DNA of 64,000 nucleotides, taken from NCBI RefSeq assembly GCF_040137905.1, contig NZ_JBEFDG010000044.1, forward strand, positions 62,001 to 126,000, given 5' to 3'. Positions 1-8,960 of the stretch are shown piece by piece. Position numbers and translations under genes: made by a program. This stretch comes from Corticimicrobacter sp040137905 (GTDB lineage Bacteria; Pseudomonadota; Gammaproteobacteria; Burkholderiales; Burkholderiaceae_B). The notes beneath the pieces were generated by a model. It made no database searches, had not been told where the DNA came from, and was given only the letters and a program-made list of their open reading frames with translations. How positions within the stretch are numbered: position 1 is the stretch's first letter; every line of letters begins with the position of its first letter.

Positions 1-49
1 CAACACCGGCATCGCGGTAGGTCAGGGGAGCATTGTTTTGAGATGTCAT
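1..49 (-). CDS. purM: Phosphoribosylformylglycinamidine cyclo-ligase, N-terminal fragment
   Basis: Only the first 16 codons lie in the window, read leftwards from an ATG at 49. The peptide begins MTSQNNAPLTYRDAGV, which matches the N terminus of PurM (AIR synthetase), the ATP-dependent fifth step of purine synthesis; the 'LTYRDAGV' stretch is characteristic. The gene is divergent from hda, an arrangement common in Bordetella and relatives. The rest of the gene is outside the window, so the call rests on a short match plus context. Confidence 0.75.
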   Translation of the reverse strand, partial: MTSQNNAPLTYRDAGV

Positions 50-144
50 GAGAAAAGTCGCCAAGTATGTGACAATTGCGTATTTACACGCACAGTCTTC
101 TATTTTACCCGGATGCGCGAAACTGTAATGCCCTGTCGCCGCAC

Positions 145-846
145 ATGAACCGTCAACTCGTCCTGGATGTCCTGCCGGCACCCGGTGCCACCCTCGAAAA
201 CTACATCGCTGGCGACAATGCCGAAGCGCTGTCTGCCCTGCAGAACCTGCTGACCGGCCGGGCCGTCTATCTCTGGGGTGCCGACGGCTGTGGTCGTACG
301 CACTTGCTGACCGCACTGTGCCAGCAGGAAGCCGGCCTGCTGCTGACGCTGGACGCTTCTGCCGAACACATCCGCACCATCGCCGACACCGATGCAACGA
401 CCCACCTGCCAAGACTGCTGGCCGTGGACGACCTGCACCGCATGGATGCAGACCAGCAGGCCGCCGTGTTCGCGCTCTACAACCGCTGGCGTGCCTCGGC
501 CGCCTCGCCGCAGGGTTTTGCCCTGGCCGTGGCCGGCAACCAGGCACCGATGGCCATGCCATTGCGCGAAGACCTGCGCACCCGCCTCGGCTGGGACCTG
601 GTCTTCCGGCTGACGCCGCTGTCCGACGCCGACAAGCGCCATGCCCTCGAAACCCAGGCAGCAGCACGCGGCCTGCAACTCTCGCCCGAAGTGCTGAACT
701 GGATCCTGACCCACTACGAACGCGACATGCGCCGCCTGAGCGCCCTGCTTGATGCGCTTGATCGTTACTCCCTGGCCACCCGGCGCGCCATTACTGTGCC
801 TTTGCTGCGCGCCATGCTGGCCGACCCCAATACCACCGTCGCATGA
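145..846 (+). CDS. hda: DnaA inactivator Hda
   Basis: A 233-residue DnaA-related AAA+ protein. In the known family, Hda bound to the DNA sliding clamp stimulates ATP hydrolysis by DnaA and so prevents re-initiation of replication. Residues 4-11 (QLVLDVLP) form the clamp-binding motif. Residues 45-55 are a Walker A-like loop (GADGCGRTHLL) in which the usual lysine is arginine, as in E. coli Hda, and 'LLAVDDLHRMD' near residue 110 is the Walker B region. The ATG at 145 was chosen because it places the clamp motif at the N terminus; an in-frame TTG at 76 would add 23 unlikely residues. The stop overlaps the next start (ATGA), indicating translational coupling. Confidence 0.9.
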   Translation: MNRQLVLDVLPAPGATLENYIAGDNAEALSALQNLLTGRAVYLWGADGCGRTHLLTALCQQEAGLLLTLDASAEHIRTIADTDATTHLPRLLAVDDLHRMDADQQAAVFALYNRWRASAASPQGFALAVAGNQAPMAMPLREDLRTRLGWDLVFRLTPLSDADKRHALETQAAARGLQLSPEVLNWILTHYERDMRRLSALLDALDRYSLATRRAITVPLLRAMLADPNTTVA

Positions 847-1562
847 ACACTACGCTCTCCCTCTCGCCCGGCACCCGGCTGGCGCTGTTCGACCTGGACC
901 ATACGCTGCTGCCGCTCGACAGTGATTACCAGTGGGCCGATTTCCTGGCCGGCAGCGGCCATGCCGGCGACCCTGCCACAGCGCGTCGCCGCAACGATGA
1001 GCTGATGGACCGCTACAACCAGGGCAACCTGACGGCAGCCGAATCCGCCGAGTTCATGCTTGGCCTGCTGGCCGGGCATCGCCCCAGCGACCTGGCGGCA
1101 TGGCATGAAACCTTCATGCGCGACATCATCCGCCCGGCCATTCAGCCGCAGGCACTGGCACTGGTGGAGTCACACCTTGCCGCCGGAGACCTGTGCCTGA
1201 TCGTGACAGCCACCAACACCTTTGTCACCGAGCCCATCGCCCGTGCGTTCGGTATTCCTCACCTGATCGGTGCCACGCCCGAATATCGCAACGGCCGCTA
1301 TACCGGCCGCCTGCTCGGCACCCCCAGTTTCCGCGAAGGCAAAATCGTGCGCGTAGAGCAATGGCTGACTGCCCACGACCTGTCCTTCGACCAGTTCGAA
1401 AAGACTTTCTTCTACAGCGATTCGATCAACGACCTGCCACTGCTGGAGCGCGTCAGCGATCCCGTGGCAGCCAACCCCAGCCCGGCACTGCGCGCCATCG
1501 CGCAGGAACATGGCTGGCGCATCCTGGATCTGTTCGATCATCACGAAGACCAAAAATCATGA
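843..1562 (+). CDS. HAD-family phosphatase (HAD-IB, SerB-like)
   Basis: A 239-residue haloacid dehalogenase superfamily hydrolase of subfamily IB. Motif I is FDLDHTLLP with the nucleophile and acid aspartates at residues 17 and 19. 'VTATNTF' near residue 122 fits motif II, and 'FFYSDSINDLPLL' near residue 195 is the metal-binding motif. Phosphoserine phosphatase-like enzymes of this type act on small phosphorylated metabolites, but the substrate cannot be read from sequence. It overlaps hda by ATGA at its start and pcnB by ATGA at its end, so the three genes probably form one transcript, which is typical of Burkholderiales. Confidence 0.85.
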   Translation: MNTTLSLSPGTRLALFDLDHTLLPLDSDYQWADFLAGSGHAGDPATARRRNDELMDRYNQGNLTAAESAEFMLGLLAGHRPSDLAAWHETFMRDIIRPAIQPQALALVESHLAAGDLCLIVTATNTFVTEPIARAFGIPHLIGATPEYRNGRYTGRLLGTPSFREGKIVRVEQWLTAHDLSFDQFEKTFFYSDSINDLPLLERVSDPVAANPSPALRAIAQEHGWRILDLFDHHEDQKS

Positions 1563-2935
1563 GCACCCTGAAACGCATCGTCCGCAAGATCCTCACCCTG
1601 GGCAAGGCAGACAAGCCACGCATCATTTCGCGCCAGGAGCACGGCATCGACCGGCGGCTGGTGTCGCGTCATGCCATCAAGGTCTGCGAAGTGCTGCAGC
1701 AGGCCGGTTACGAAGCCTATGTCGTCGGTGGTGCGGTACGCGACCTGATCTCGGGACTGGAACCCAAGGATTTCGACGTGGCCACCAATGCCACGCCGGA
1801 GCAGGTTCGCCCGCTGTTTCGCCGCGCTCTGATCATTGGTCGCCGCTTCAAGCTGGTACACGTCGTGTTTGGCCGTGAAATCATCGAGACATCGACATTC
1901 CGCGCACCGGCTGCGCAGGAAGGCGAGAATACGGACGAGCATGGCCGCATTCTGCGCGACAACGTCTTCGGCACCAAGGAAGAGGACGCCGCCCGGCGCG
2001 ATTTCACCCTCAATGCGCTGTTCTACGACCCGCTCACCGAGAACGTGATCGACTATCACGATGGCGTGGCCGACCTCAAGAGCAAGGTCGTGCGCATCAT
2101 CGGTGATGCCGCCACGCGCTATCGCGAGGACCCCGTTCGGATGCTGCGTGCCGTGCGCTTCTCGGCCAAGCTCAACGCCACGATCGATCCGGCCACCCGT
2201 GCACCCATCAGCGAACTGGCGCACCTGATCGGCAATGTGCCGTCATCGCGCCTGTTCGATGAAATGCTCAAGCTGCTGACCTGCGGCCATGCCCTGGACT
2301 GCCTCAAGCAATTGCGCGATGAAGGTCTGCACCAGGGTCTGCTGCCGTTGCTCGATGTCGTTCTGGAGCAGCCGGGGGGGGCCCGTTTCGTACAGATCGC
2401 CCTGGAACGCACCGATGCCCGCGTGCGCAGCGGCAAGACAATCAGTCCCAGTTTCCTGTTTGCCGCCCTGCTCTGGCAGCAGGTCGAGACACGCTGGCAT
2501 CGCCTGCGCGCATTGGGCGAGCACAGCATTCCTGCACTGTCGCAGGCAGCCGACTCGGTGCTGGAAGAACAGACCAGCAAGCTCGCCATCCAGAAACGCT
2601 ATATTTCCGATATGCGCGAAATCTGGTTCATGCAGCCTCGCTTCGAACGGCGGGGCGGCAAGGGTATGGGCCGCATGCTGGAACAGCCGCGCTTCCGGGC
2701 CGCCTGCGACTTCCTGCAACTGCGTGCCGCCAGCGGCGAATTCGACAGCGTGCAGGCGCAATGGTGGATGGACCTGGCCAATGGCGATGACATCACGCGT
2801 GGCGAAATGATCGAGGCACTGGCCAGCCTGCCCGACGCTGAACAGGCACCTGTCAGCAGTCGCAAGCGCCGTCGTCGGCCACGCCGCCAGCCGGCAGCCG
2901 CCGGTGCGGCCACGCCCCAGACCCCTGACGCATAA
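1559..2935 (+). CDS. pcnB: Poly(A) polymerase I
   Basis: A 458-residue class II nucleotidyltransferase that adds 3' poly(A) tails to RNA and so promotes its decay. The active-site block 'VVGGAVRDLISG' (residues 56-67) followed by the DFD carboxylates at 71-73 is the family signature. The basic, proline-rich C terminus (RKRRRRPRRQP) is typical of PcnB and separates it from CCA-adding enzymes, which are also shorter. The frame is open upstream to 1193, but the ATG at 1559 overlaps the preceding stop and gives the expected N terminus. A run of eight G residues at 2374-2381 lies in frame and does not break the gene. Confidence 0.92.
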   Translation: MSTLKRIVRKILTLGKADKPRIISRQEHGIDRRLVSRHAIKVCEVLQQAGYEAYVVGGAVRDLISGLEPKDFDVATNATPEQVRPLFRRALIIGRRFKLVHVVFGREIIETSTFRAPAAQEGENTDEHGRILRDNVFGTKEEDAARRDFTLNALFYDPLTENVIDYHDGVADLKSKVVRIIGDAATRYREDPVRMLRAVRFSAKLNATIDPATRAPISELAHLIGNVPSSRLFDEMLKLLTCGHALDCLKQLRDEGLHQGLLPLLDVVLEQPGGARFVQIALERTDARVRSGKTISPSFLFAALLWQQVETRWHRLRALGEHSIPALSQAADSVLEEQTSKLAIQKRYISDMREIWFMQPRFERRGGKGMGRMLEQPRFRAACDFLQLRAASGEFDSVQAQWWMDLANGDDITRGEMIEALASLPDAEQAPVSSRKRRRRPRRQPAAAGAATPQTPDA

Positions 2936-2946
2936 CACCTGCAACC

Positions 2947-3531
2947 ATGTCAGCGGAACGCACCACGGGTTCTAGGCCTGTCGCCACGCCCTCCACCGGA
3001 ACCCGGACACGCTCAGTTGCCTCGGTTCCCGACGAACATCCTGTCGGACATATCCAAGCCTGGATCGGCCTGGGTGCCAACCTCGGCAATCCGCTGGTCA
3101 CCCTGCAGATGGCGCTGCGTGAACTCGCGCAGGCCGGTGATGTGATCGTGCAGGCCACATCACCGTTCTACCGCACCGCTCCCGTCGATTCCTCCGGCCC
3201 GGACTACGTCAATGCCGTGACGCGCATTGTCACGTCCCTGGCACCCCATGTGCTGCTGGCACTGTTGCAGCGCATCGAACAGCAGCATGGCCGCCAGCGC
3301 CCCTACCAGAATGCCCCGCGCACGCTGGACCTGGATCTGCTGCTTTACGGAAAGCTCAGGATTGATGACGATACGCTGGTCGTGCCCCATCCTCGCATGC
3401 ACCTGCGCGCCTTCGTGCTGCGGCCGCTGCTGGATATCGAGGAGACAGACATGATGATTGAAGGCCAGCCACTGCAGCAATGGCTGGCACGCCTCGGCGA
3501 CACCCAGCCACTGCAGAAGCTTCCTGCCTGA
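2947..3531 (+). CDS. folK: HPPK, folate pathway pyrophosphokinase
   Basis: 2-amino-4-hydroxy-6-hydroxymethyldihydropteridine pyrophosphokinase, 194 residues. It transfers pyrophosphate from ATP to the pterin before dihydropteroate synthase acts in folate synthesis. The core starts at 'AWIGLGANLGNP' (about residue 38), and the signature 'RTLDLDLLLYG' (near residues 121-131) carries the metal-binding aspartates. About 36 residues of low-complexity sequence precede the core. The usual ATG gives this extension, and no better start with a ribosome site was evident. It lies 11 bases after pcnB, an ordinary Burkholderiales order (pcnB-folK). Convergent with the diguanylate cyclase gene. Confidence 0.93.
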   Translation: MSAERTTGSRPVATPSTGTRTRSVASVPDEHPVGHIQAWIGLGANLGNPLVTLQMALRELAQAGDVIVQATSPFYRTAPVDSSGPDYVNAVTRIVTSLAPHVLLALLQRIEQQHGRQRPYQNAPRTLDLDLLLYGKLRIDDDTLVVPHPRMHLRAFVLRPLLDIEETDMMIEGQPLQQWLARLGDTQPLQKLPA

Positions 3532-3540
3532 CACCCTGAG

Positions 3541-4581
3541 TCAGGACACGTACCTGAGCCGCTTGCGTCGTTGCTTGACCTGATACATCTGGTGATCTGC
3601 CAGGCGGACGGCCTCTTCCGGTGAAACCGTATCCGCAGCCAAGGCCACCACACCGACACTGGCCCCTGCATACTGCACTTCGCCATAGCCAGAACCCAGT
3701 TCATACAGACCTACACCTGACTCGGCAAGCCGCAGTTGCAGCGCCAGGACGGCCTGCTGCCGTTCCCCGATCATTTCATCACCGGAAGACAGGTTGCCCA
3801 GCGAGAGCACCACGAACTCATCTCCGCCCGTACGTGCCAGGAAATCCCCTGCCCGCAGGCTGCTCTTCATGCGTCCCGCAATCTGGGACAGGAAAAGGTC
3901 CCCCGCCTCATGCCCCAGCGAATCGTTGATCGCCTTGAAATCATCCAGGTCGACCACGCCCACGATCACGCAGGCCTTTTCCCGTCGGGCCAGCGCTATC
4001 ATGCGTGATAGCGCATCGAACATGGCACGGAGATTGGGCAGGCCGGTCAATGCATCCGTCATCGCCTGACTGGAGAGTTCATCGTTGGCACTCTGCAATT
4101 GCGCCAGCAGTTGCTCGCGTTCCATCGAGAAAGCCAACAAGCCGGAGAGCAGCAGCAAAATCGGTTCGGCCTCGCTCGACCAGCCCATGCGAGAAGCACT
4201 GGCACCGCATACAGTCCCCAGCACCCGCCCGTCATGAGCCTTGATGGGCGCGCTGACGTAGGTCTGGATCCCCAGGGCCTTCGCTGCATCGGAGTCGCCC
4301 CAGCATTCCGCCACATTGTCGGTATAGGGCCGATCTTCTTCCAGCGCCCGCTTGCATAGCGTATCTGCCCAAGGCACTGCCAGCCCCTCGGGAATGGTCA
4401 TCTCTCCGGCATTCCGGGCAAACTCAACCCTCTGGATATCTTTATCCGTATCGATCACCGTCAGGTAGGTCGACTCCAGTCCCGTCACACGTCCCAGCAG
4501 CGCCAGCAAGGGTCGCGCCAGTTGCTCCAGGGACTGGGCCCTGTGCACGGTATCAGTCAGAACAGAAAGGACGGGATCCAT
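3541..4581 (-). CDS. Diguanylate cyclase with GAF sensor domain
   Basis: A 346-residue protein predicted to make the second messenger c-di-GMP from GTP. Residues 1 to about 165 look like a GAF domain ('YVSAPIKAHDGRVLGTVCG' is typical of small-molecule-binding GAFs). A GGDEF domain follows ('DALTGLPNLRAMFDAL' then 'ARTGGDEFVVL'). The catalytic motif GGDEF is intact at residues 252-256, and an RxxD inhibitory site (RAGD, 243-246) sits five residues before it, so product inhibition is expected. No signal peptide or membrane segment was seen, so it is probably cytoplasmic. The ATG at 4581 is preferred; an open frame back to 4686 would overlap the small gene upstream. The ligand is unknown. Confidence 0.88.
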   Translation of the reverse strand: MDPVLSVLTDTVHRAQSLEQLARPLLALLGRVTGLESTYLTVIDTDKDIQRVEFARNAGEMTIPEGLAVPWADTLCKRALEEDRPYTDNVAECWGDSDAAKALGIQTYVSAPIKAHDGRVLGTVCGASASRMGWSSEAEPILLLLSGLLAFSMEREQLLAQLQSANDELSSQAMTDALTGLPNLRAMFDALSRMIALARREKACVIVGVVDLDDFKAINDSLGHEAGDLFLSQIAGRMKSSLRAGDFLARTGGDEFVVLSLGNLSSGDEMIGERQQAVLALQLRLAESGVGLYELGSGYGEVQYAGASVGVVALAADTVSPEEAVRLADHQMYQVKQRRKRLRYVS

Positions 4582-4639
4582 GACATGCCCTTGAAAACAG
4601 GCAGCAGGAGAAAGCGATCTGCGCTGCTGCCCTGGCCAC

Positions 4640-4969
4640 TCAATCCATGTTTTTCTTGGTGGCAACAATATCGCGTTCTTCAACATTCACGCCATAGAAC
4701 GTATAGCTCTTGTCGTTTTCGTCCACCAGCTTGATGTCGAATATGGGGTTATCGTAATTGGTCAGGGTAATTCGGATCTCCTCACCGCTTTCGAGAATGT
4801 CCTCTTCCATGACATCTTCTTCCCAATCGGTGGTCGATTGCGGACTGACGTAGACAAAATAGATATCGACACCGGTCTTGTTCTTGATGTCGACGTAATA
4901 TTCCGCGGCAGTGGCGACAGCCGACAGACAGAACATCATGCAGGCGACCGACAGTTGCTTCAAACGCAT
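4640..4969 (-). CDS. Small secreted acidic protein of unknown function
   Basis: A 109-residue protein with a clear signal peptide (basic MRLKQL, hydrophobic core, cleavage after about ATA-A near residue 22). The mature part is small, acidic and beta-rich in appearance ('YYVDIKNKTGVDIYFVYVSP', then a DWEEDVMEED patch). It resembles short secreted proteins with the pattern 'NKTG..IY.VYVSP', but I cannot name a function. GAGGAAAAC precedes the ATG at 4969. It is on the same strand as the diguanylate cyclase gene 58 bases downstream and might be cotranscribed with it. Its base composition is visibly more AT-rich than its surroundings, which may mark acquired DNA. Confidence 0.7.
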   Translation of the reverse strand: MRLKQLSVACMMFCLSAVATAAEYYVDIKNKTGVDIYFVYVSPQSTTDWEEDVMEEDILESGEEIRITLTNYDNPIFDIKLVDENDKSYTFYGVNVEERDIVATKKNMD

Positions 4970-5079
4970 AAGGTTTTCCTCGTTCCCATTTCAAAAAAAG
5001 AAATAGTATTACGATTCAACGCAGAATGGGCGACAAAAAGCATCAGATCACGTGTATTGACAGTCTGAAGCGAGCCGCC

Positions 5080-5120
5080 CACTCCCACGCGGACTGATCC
5101 TGCTGCCGCGCATGGGAGTG
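5080..5120. terminator. Hairpin beyond the fumarase gene
   Basis: Inverted repeat with arms CACTCCCA (5080-5087) and TGGGAGTG (5113-5120), extended inward by CCGCG/CGCGG with a two-base bulge. It sits just beyond the fumarase stop (minus strand). No T tract follows, so termination is uncertain. Confidence 0.35.
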
Positions 5121-5140
5121 AGCAGGCCAGTGCTTCGATG

Positions 5141-6670
5141 TCAGGCCGGAGCCGTCTCCGCAGGTGCCTGTGCAATCAGCGCCTGCCATTTTTTCGGGCC
5201 GGTCGTATGCACGGACTCGCCCTTGGCATCGACCGCCACCGTCACCGGCATATCCTTGACGTCGAACTCGTAGATGGCTTCCATGCCGAGATCTGCGAAG
5301 GCCAGTACCCTGGCGTGCTTGATTGCCTTGGAAACCAGATAGGCCGCTCCCCCGACTGCCATCAGGTAAGCAGACTGGTGCTTGCGAATGGCCTCGATGG
5401 CAACCGGGCCGCGCTCGGACTTGCCGATCATCGAGATCAGGCCGGTGTTGGCCAGCATCATCTCGGTGAACTTGTCCATGCGGGTCGCCGTCGTCGGGCC
5501 GGCCGGACCAACCACCTCGTCACGCACCGGATCAACCGGACCGACGTAATAGATCACACGGTTGGTGAAGTCCACCGGCAGTTTCTCGCCCTTGGCCAGC
5601 ATGTCCTGGATGCGTTTGTGGGCAGCGTCGCGCCCCGTCAGCATCTTGCCTGACAGCAACAGGGTCTCGCCCGGCTGCCAGCTTGCGACCTCTTCGCGGG
5701 TCAGCGTGTCGAGGTTGACCTGGCGCGACTTGTTGTAGTCGGGTGCCCAGTGCACATCGGGCCACTCCGAGAGCGAGGGCGGCGTCAGTGCTGCCGGGCC
5801 GGAACCATCGAGCACGAAATGGGCGTGGCGGGTCGCAGCACAGTTCGGAATCATGGCGACCGGCTTGGAAGCCGCATGCGTCGGGAAGGTATGGATCTTG
5901 ACGTCGAGCACTGTGGTCAGGCCACCCAGGCCCTGTGCACCGATCCCCAGAGCATTGACCTTTTCGTACAGTTCGATGCGCAGTTCTTCCAGCTTGTTCT
6001 GCGGTCCGCGCTCCAGCAGTTCGAACATGTCGATATCGTCCATCAGCGACTGCTTGGCCATGAGCATGGCACGCTCGGCCGTACCGCCCACGCCAATGCC
6101 GAGAATGCCTGGTGGGCACCAGCCGGCCCCCATGGTCGGTACGGTCTTGAGCACCCAATCGACCACTGAGTCACTGGGATTGAGCATCACGAACTTGGAC
6201 TTGTTTTCGGAGCCGCCGCCCTTGGCAGCCAGTTGCACGTCGACGGTGTTACCAGGCACCAGCTCGACGTGCAGGATACAGGGCGTATTGTCGCGGGTAT
6301 TGCGACGCGCAAACAGCGGATCGTCCAGCACCGAGGCGCGCAAGGGGTTGTCCGGATGCGTATAGCCACGCCGCACGCCTTCGTCGCACAGTTCCTGCAA
6401 GCTCCGACAGGATTCGAAGCGCACGTCCATGCCGACCTTCAGGAAGACATTGACGATACCCGTATCCTGGCACAGCGGACGGCGACCTTCGGCACACATA
6501 CGCGAATTGGTCAGGATCTGGGCCATGGCGTCGCGCGCCGCCGGGCTCTGCTCGCGCTCGTAGGCACGCGCCAGGTGGCGAATGTAGTCTACCGGATGGT
6601 AGTAGCTCATGAACTGGATGCCATCCGCGATTGACTGGATGAAATCCTCTTCTTTGATGATGACGGACAT
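5141..6670 (-). CDS. fumA: Fumarate hydratase class I (iron-sulfur)
   Basis: A 509-residue single-chain class I fumarase, which interconverts fumarate and malate in the TCA cycle using an oxygen-sensitive [4Fe-4S] cluster. The N-terminal half contains 'RRPLCQDTGIVNVFLKVG' with the conserved Cys67, 'GWCPPGILGIGVGG', and 'PNCAATRHAHF', together giving the cluster cysteines. The C-terminal half carries 'YYVGPVDPVRDEVVGPAGPTTATRMDKF', the beta-domain signature. The ATG at 6670 is chosen because GGAG lies just upstream; an in-frame GTG at 6682 overlaps that ribosome site. The symbol is by class only; the gene could equally be called fumB. The gene lies 35 bases downstream of the sulfatase gene. 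Confidence 0.92.
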   Translation of the reverse strand: MSVIIKEEDFIQSIADGIQFMSYYHPVDYIRHLARAYEREQSPAARDAMAQILTNSRMCAEGRRPLCQDTGIVNVFLKVGMDVRFESCRSLQELCDEGVRRGYTHPDNPLRASVLDDPLFARRNTRDNTPCILHVELVPGNTVDVQLAAKGGGSENKSKFVMLNPSDSVVDWVLKTVPTMGAGWCPPGILGIGVGGTAERAMLMAKQSLMDDIDMFELLERGPQNKLEELRIELYEKVNALGIGAQGLGGLTTVLDVKIHTFPTHAASKPVAMIPNCAATRHAHFVLDGSGPAALTPPSLSEWPDVHWAPDYNKSRQVNLDTLTREEVASWQPGETLLLSGKMLTGRDAAHKRIQDMLAKGEKLPVDFTNRVIYYVGPVDPVRDEVVGPAGPTTATRMDKFTEMMLANTGLISMIGKSERGPVAIEAIRKHQSAYLMAVGGAAYLVSKAIKHARVLAFADLGMEAIYEFDVKDMPVTVAVDAKGESVHTTGPKKWQALIAQAPAETAPA

Positions 6671-6705
6671 TAGGTTCTCCACACCCGTTTATAAAGACTG
6701 CCAGT

Positions 6706-8838
6706 TTACTGTAGTGCCTCGCTGCGGATGCGCCAGTCCCGCAATGCCAGCCCGGCACGCTCGCGCTGCCAGAGCAGCACCAGTTCAGGCGAAGGCTGTA
6801 TGGTGGGTTTCAGTTGCCCAGTCGCATCCCATTCGTAATAAGTCGGCCGCACGAAACCGGTCACGGCCCCTTGAGCGCTGATCAGGATACCCATGCCGCC
6901 CTGCCCGTCCTCGCTGATAAAAGACACAGCGGCGGGATCGGTACTGTCTGCATAGATATCGCGACCGATGCGCGGCACCCGCACGCCGGACAGGGAATGC
7001 GCCCACAGCGTGGGAAAGATATCCTGGTGGCTGACCCATTCGCCGGTATGCGCAGTCCCGCCCAGCCGATAGGCTTCGGGGATCCGCATCACGATGGGAA
7101 CGCCATATTTGTAGAACAGTTGGCGGCTGTCCGGATAGGCAAAGATCGTGCGCGTATTGTGATCCCCTGTCGCGGCAAACAGCGTGTGCTCCAGCAGACC
7201 ATCGCCTTCCAGGCCATCCAGGAATTCACCCAGCGCATCGCTGCTGTACTGGTAGGTTTCGAGAATCGAACGTCCGGTATCCGCATCGGTTGCCAGGGCT
7301 GCACCGAGACGCCCGGTATCGAGCCGGCCCGCCTTGTAGTGTTCCGGAATCCGGTAGGGTGGATGATTGGTCACCGACAGCATCACCAGCATGACAGGCT
7401 GCCCCTGTGCATCGGCCTGCGCCAGCAGTTCGCGACCGTAGCGGAACATCCACTCATCATCCAGTCCCCAGGTATTGGCCGTCGCCTCGGGAAAGCGCTC
7501 GCGGATTGCGCTCTCGCCCAGCACCTCGTCAAAGCCCTGCTGACGCAGCGCCACATCCAGCCGACGCCAGCTTGCCGAACCCGCAGTCAAGAAAACCGTA
7601 CGGTAGCCCGCCTGACGGTATGGCAACGCCACTGCAGTGGAATAGGCATGGTAGCCATAACGGCTCTGTGTCAGCGGGGTAATCGGCGTATCCAGCAACA
7701 GCCCTTCAAGACTCGGATGGGTGCCATGCTGATACGACAGCGCCTTGCCGAAATAATCAAGCCGACCACTGTTGATCCAGGGACGCAAATGCCCCAGAAC
7801 ATCATTGCTTTCAGGATCGTCAAAGGTCTGCATATGCCGGCCCCAGCTTTCCATCACGGCCACCACAACATGCGGTTTGCGTGCCTGCTGCAAGGCAGCT
7901 TGCTGTGGCAGATTACGCCACAGCAAAGAGTCCGGCGAGATCCCCCTCACGGCTGCTGCACCCCCACCAGCAACATCCTCATTCTGCCCAGCAGCCAGGC
8001 CTGGCTGGCTGGCCAGCACCTGGAACACCTCATCAATGCTGCCGAAACCGTATTGCCTGAGTCCTGCGGCAGGGTCATCACCCAGGTCGGAGATCTGTCG
8101 CTCTTTCCAGGCTTGCTGCAAAGCCAATACACCACTGGGTACCAGATTGTTGGTAAACGTATCGCTGGACACTGCCATATGCATGGTCCGCAACGGAAAC
8201 TTGCCCAGGCTGCCCCGGGCCAGACCAACTGTCAGTATCAGACTGCCCAGTACGATCACTGTAATCTTCCAGCCAGCCACCGGAGAGGCAGACCTCCTGC
8301 GCGCCCACCAGTACGAAACCTTCAACTGAGCAACCGTCAGCAGGATCACCCCCAGTAGCACCCGTACAACCGGAAAATCGCTCCACAGCGTCTTCAGCAC
8401 TGCGCCGGTATCATCCTCAGCAAAACCGAACACCAGGCTGTTGATCGGTCCCTGATAGAACTGGAAATAGTAATAATTGACGACCATCAGCAGATTGACC
8501 AACAGCATGCTCAGCCACAGCCAGCCTTGCAACACACCATGCCAGGTGCGCTGGATACGTGTCGGCAACACGCACGCCACCATCCCCAGCAGCACGGGTA
8601 TCCCCAGGAGTATGGCTAGATTCTTCAGGTCGAAACGCGCCCCTATCCAGAATGCCTGTCTCAATTCTGCAGCATCGGCCTGCCAATCCGTCGGTGCCTG
8701 CCACCACATCAGGCAGGCCCGCCCCAAGGTCAGCACCAGCGCACCAAGCACCATCAGCATCCAGTATTGCCGATTGTCCCGCAACCAGGCAGCCCAACCT
8801 GTCACGGCATCGCGCAAGGGCATGTTATTTCGTGTCAT
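6706..8838 (-). CDS. LTA synthase-like membrane sulfatase
   Basis: A 710-residue inner-membrane enzyme. Five hydrophobic segments fill roughly residues 25-190, followed by a large periplasmic alkaline-phosphatase/sulfatase-fold domain ('HVVVAVMESWGRHM' near residue 325 is the first metal-binding strand; 'GTHPSLEGLLLDTP' and 'ATGDHNTRTIF' follow). Members of the LtaS/OpgB family transfer phosphoglycerol from phosphatidylglycerol to glycans and release diacylglycerol. In Gram-negative bacteria the acceptor is often osmoregulated periplasmic glucan, but the acceptor here is not evident. It is divergent from dgkA, whose enzyme consumes diacylglycerol. A related phosphoethanolamine transferase role is less likely given the architecture. 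Confidence 0.85.
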   Translation of the reverse strand: MTRNNMPLRDAVTGWAAWLRDNRQYWMLMVLGALVLTLGRACLMWWQAPTDWQADAAELRQAFWIGARFDLKNLAILLGIPVLLGMVACVLPTRIQRTWHGVLQGWLWLSMLLVNLLMVVNYYYFQFYQGPINSLVFGFAEDDTGAVLKTLWSDFPVVRVLLGVILLTVAQLKVSYWWARRRSASPVAGWKITVIVLGSLILTVGLARGSLGKFPLRTMHMAVSSDTFTNNLVPSGVLALQQAWKERQISDLGDDPAAGLRQYGFGSIDEVFQVLASQPGLAAGQNEDVAGGGAAAVRGISPDSLLWRNLPQQAALQQARKPHVVVAVMESWGRHMQTFDDPESNDVLGHLRPWINSGRLDYFGKALSYQHGTHPSLEGLLLDTPITPLTQSRYGYHAYSTAVALPYRQAGYRTVFLTAGSASWRRLDVALRQQGFDEVLGESAIRERFPEATANTWGLDDEWMFRYGRELLAQADAQGQPVMLVMLSVTNHPPYRIPEHYKAGRLDTGRLGAALATDADTGRSILETYQYSSDALGEFLDGLEGDGLLEHTLFAATGDHNTRTIFAYPDSRQLFYKYGVPIVMRIPEAYRLGGTAHTGEWVSHQDIFPTLWAHSLSGVRVPRIGRDIYADSTDPAAVSFISEDGQGGMGILISAQGAVTGFVRPTYYEWDATGQLKPTIQPSPELVLLWQRERAGLALRDWRIRSEALQ

Positions 8839-8922
8839 CGCTCGGTCATCAATATCCAGTCAACAGCGCGTGATTCTACCCCTTCCCATGCCGGGGCAAC
8901 CCGCCCAAAGCCAACACACCCG

Positions 8923-8928
8923 TATAAT
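8923..8928 (+). promoter_or_regulatory. Candidate -10 box of dgkA
   Basis: A perfect TATAAT lies 33 bases before the dgkA start in the divergent gap between the sulfatase gene and dgkA. No good -35 hexamer was found at the normal distance, so this is only a candidate. Confidence 0.4.
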
Positions 8929-8960
8929 CGCGGCGTTTCCCTATTCACTCCCTCCTGCCC

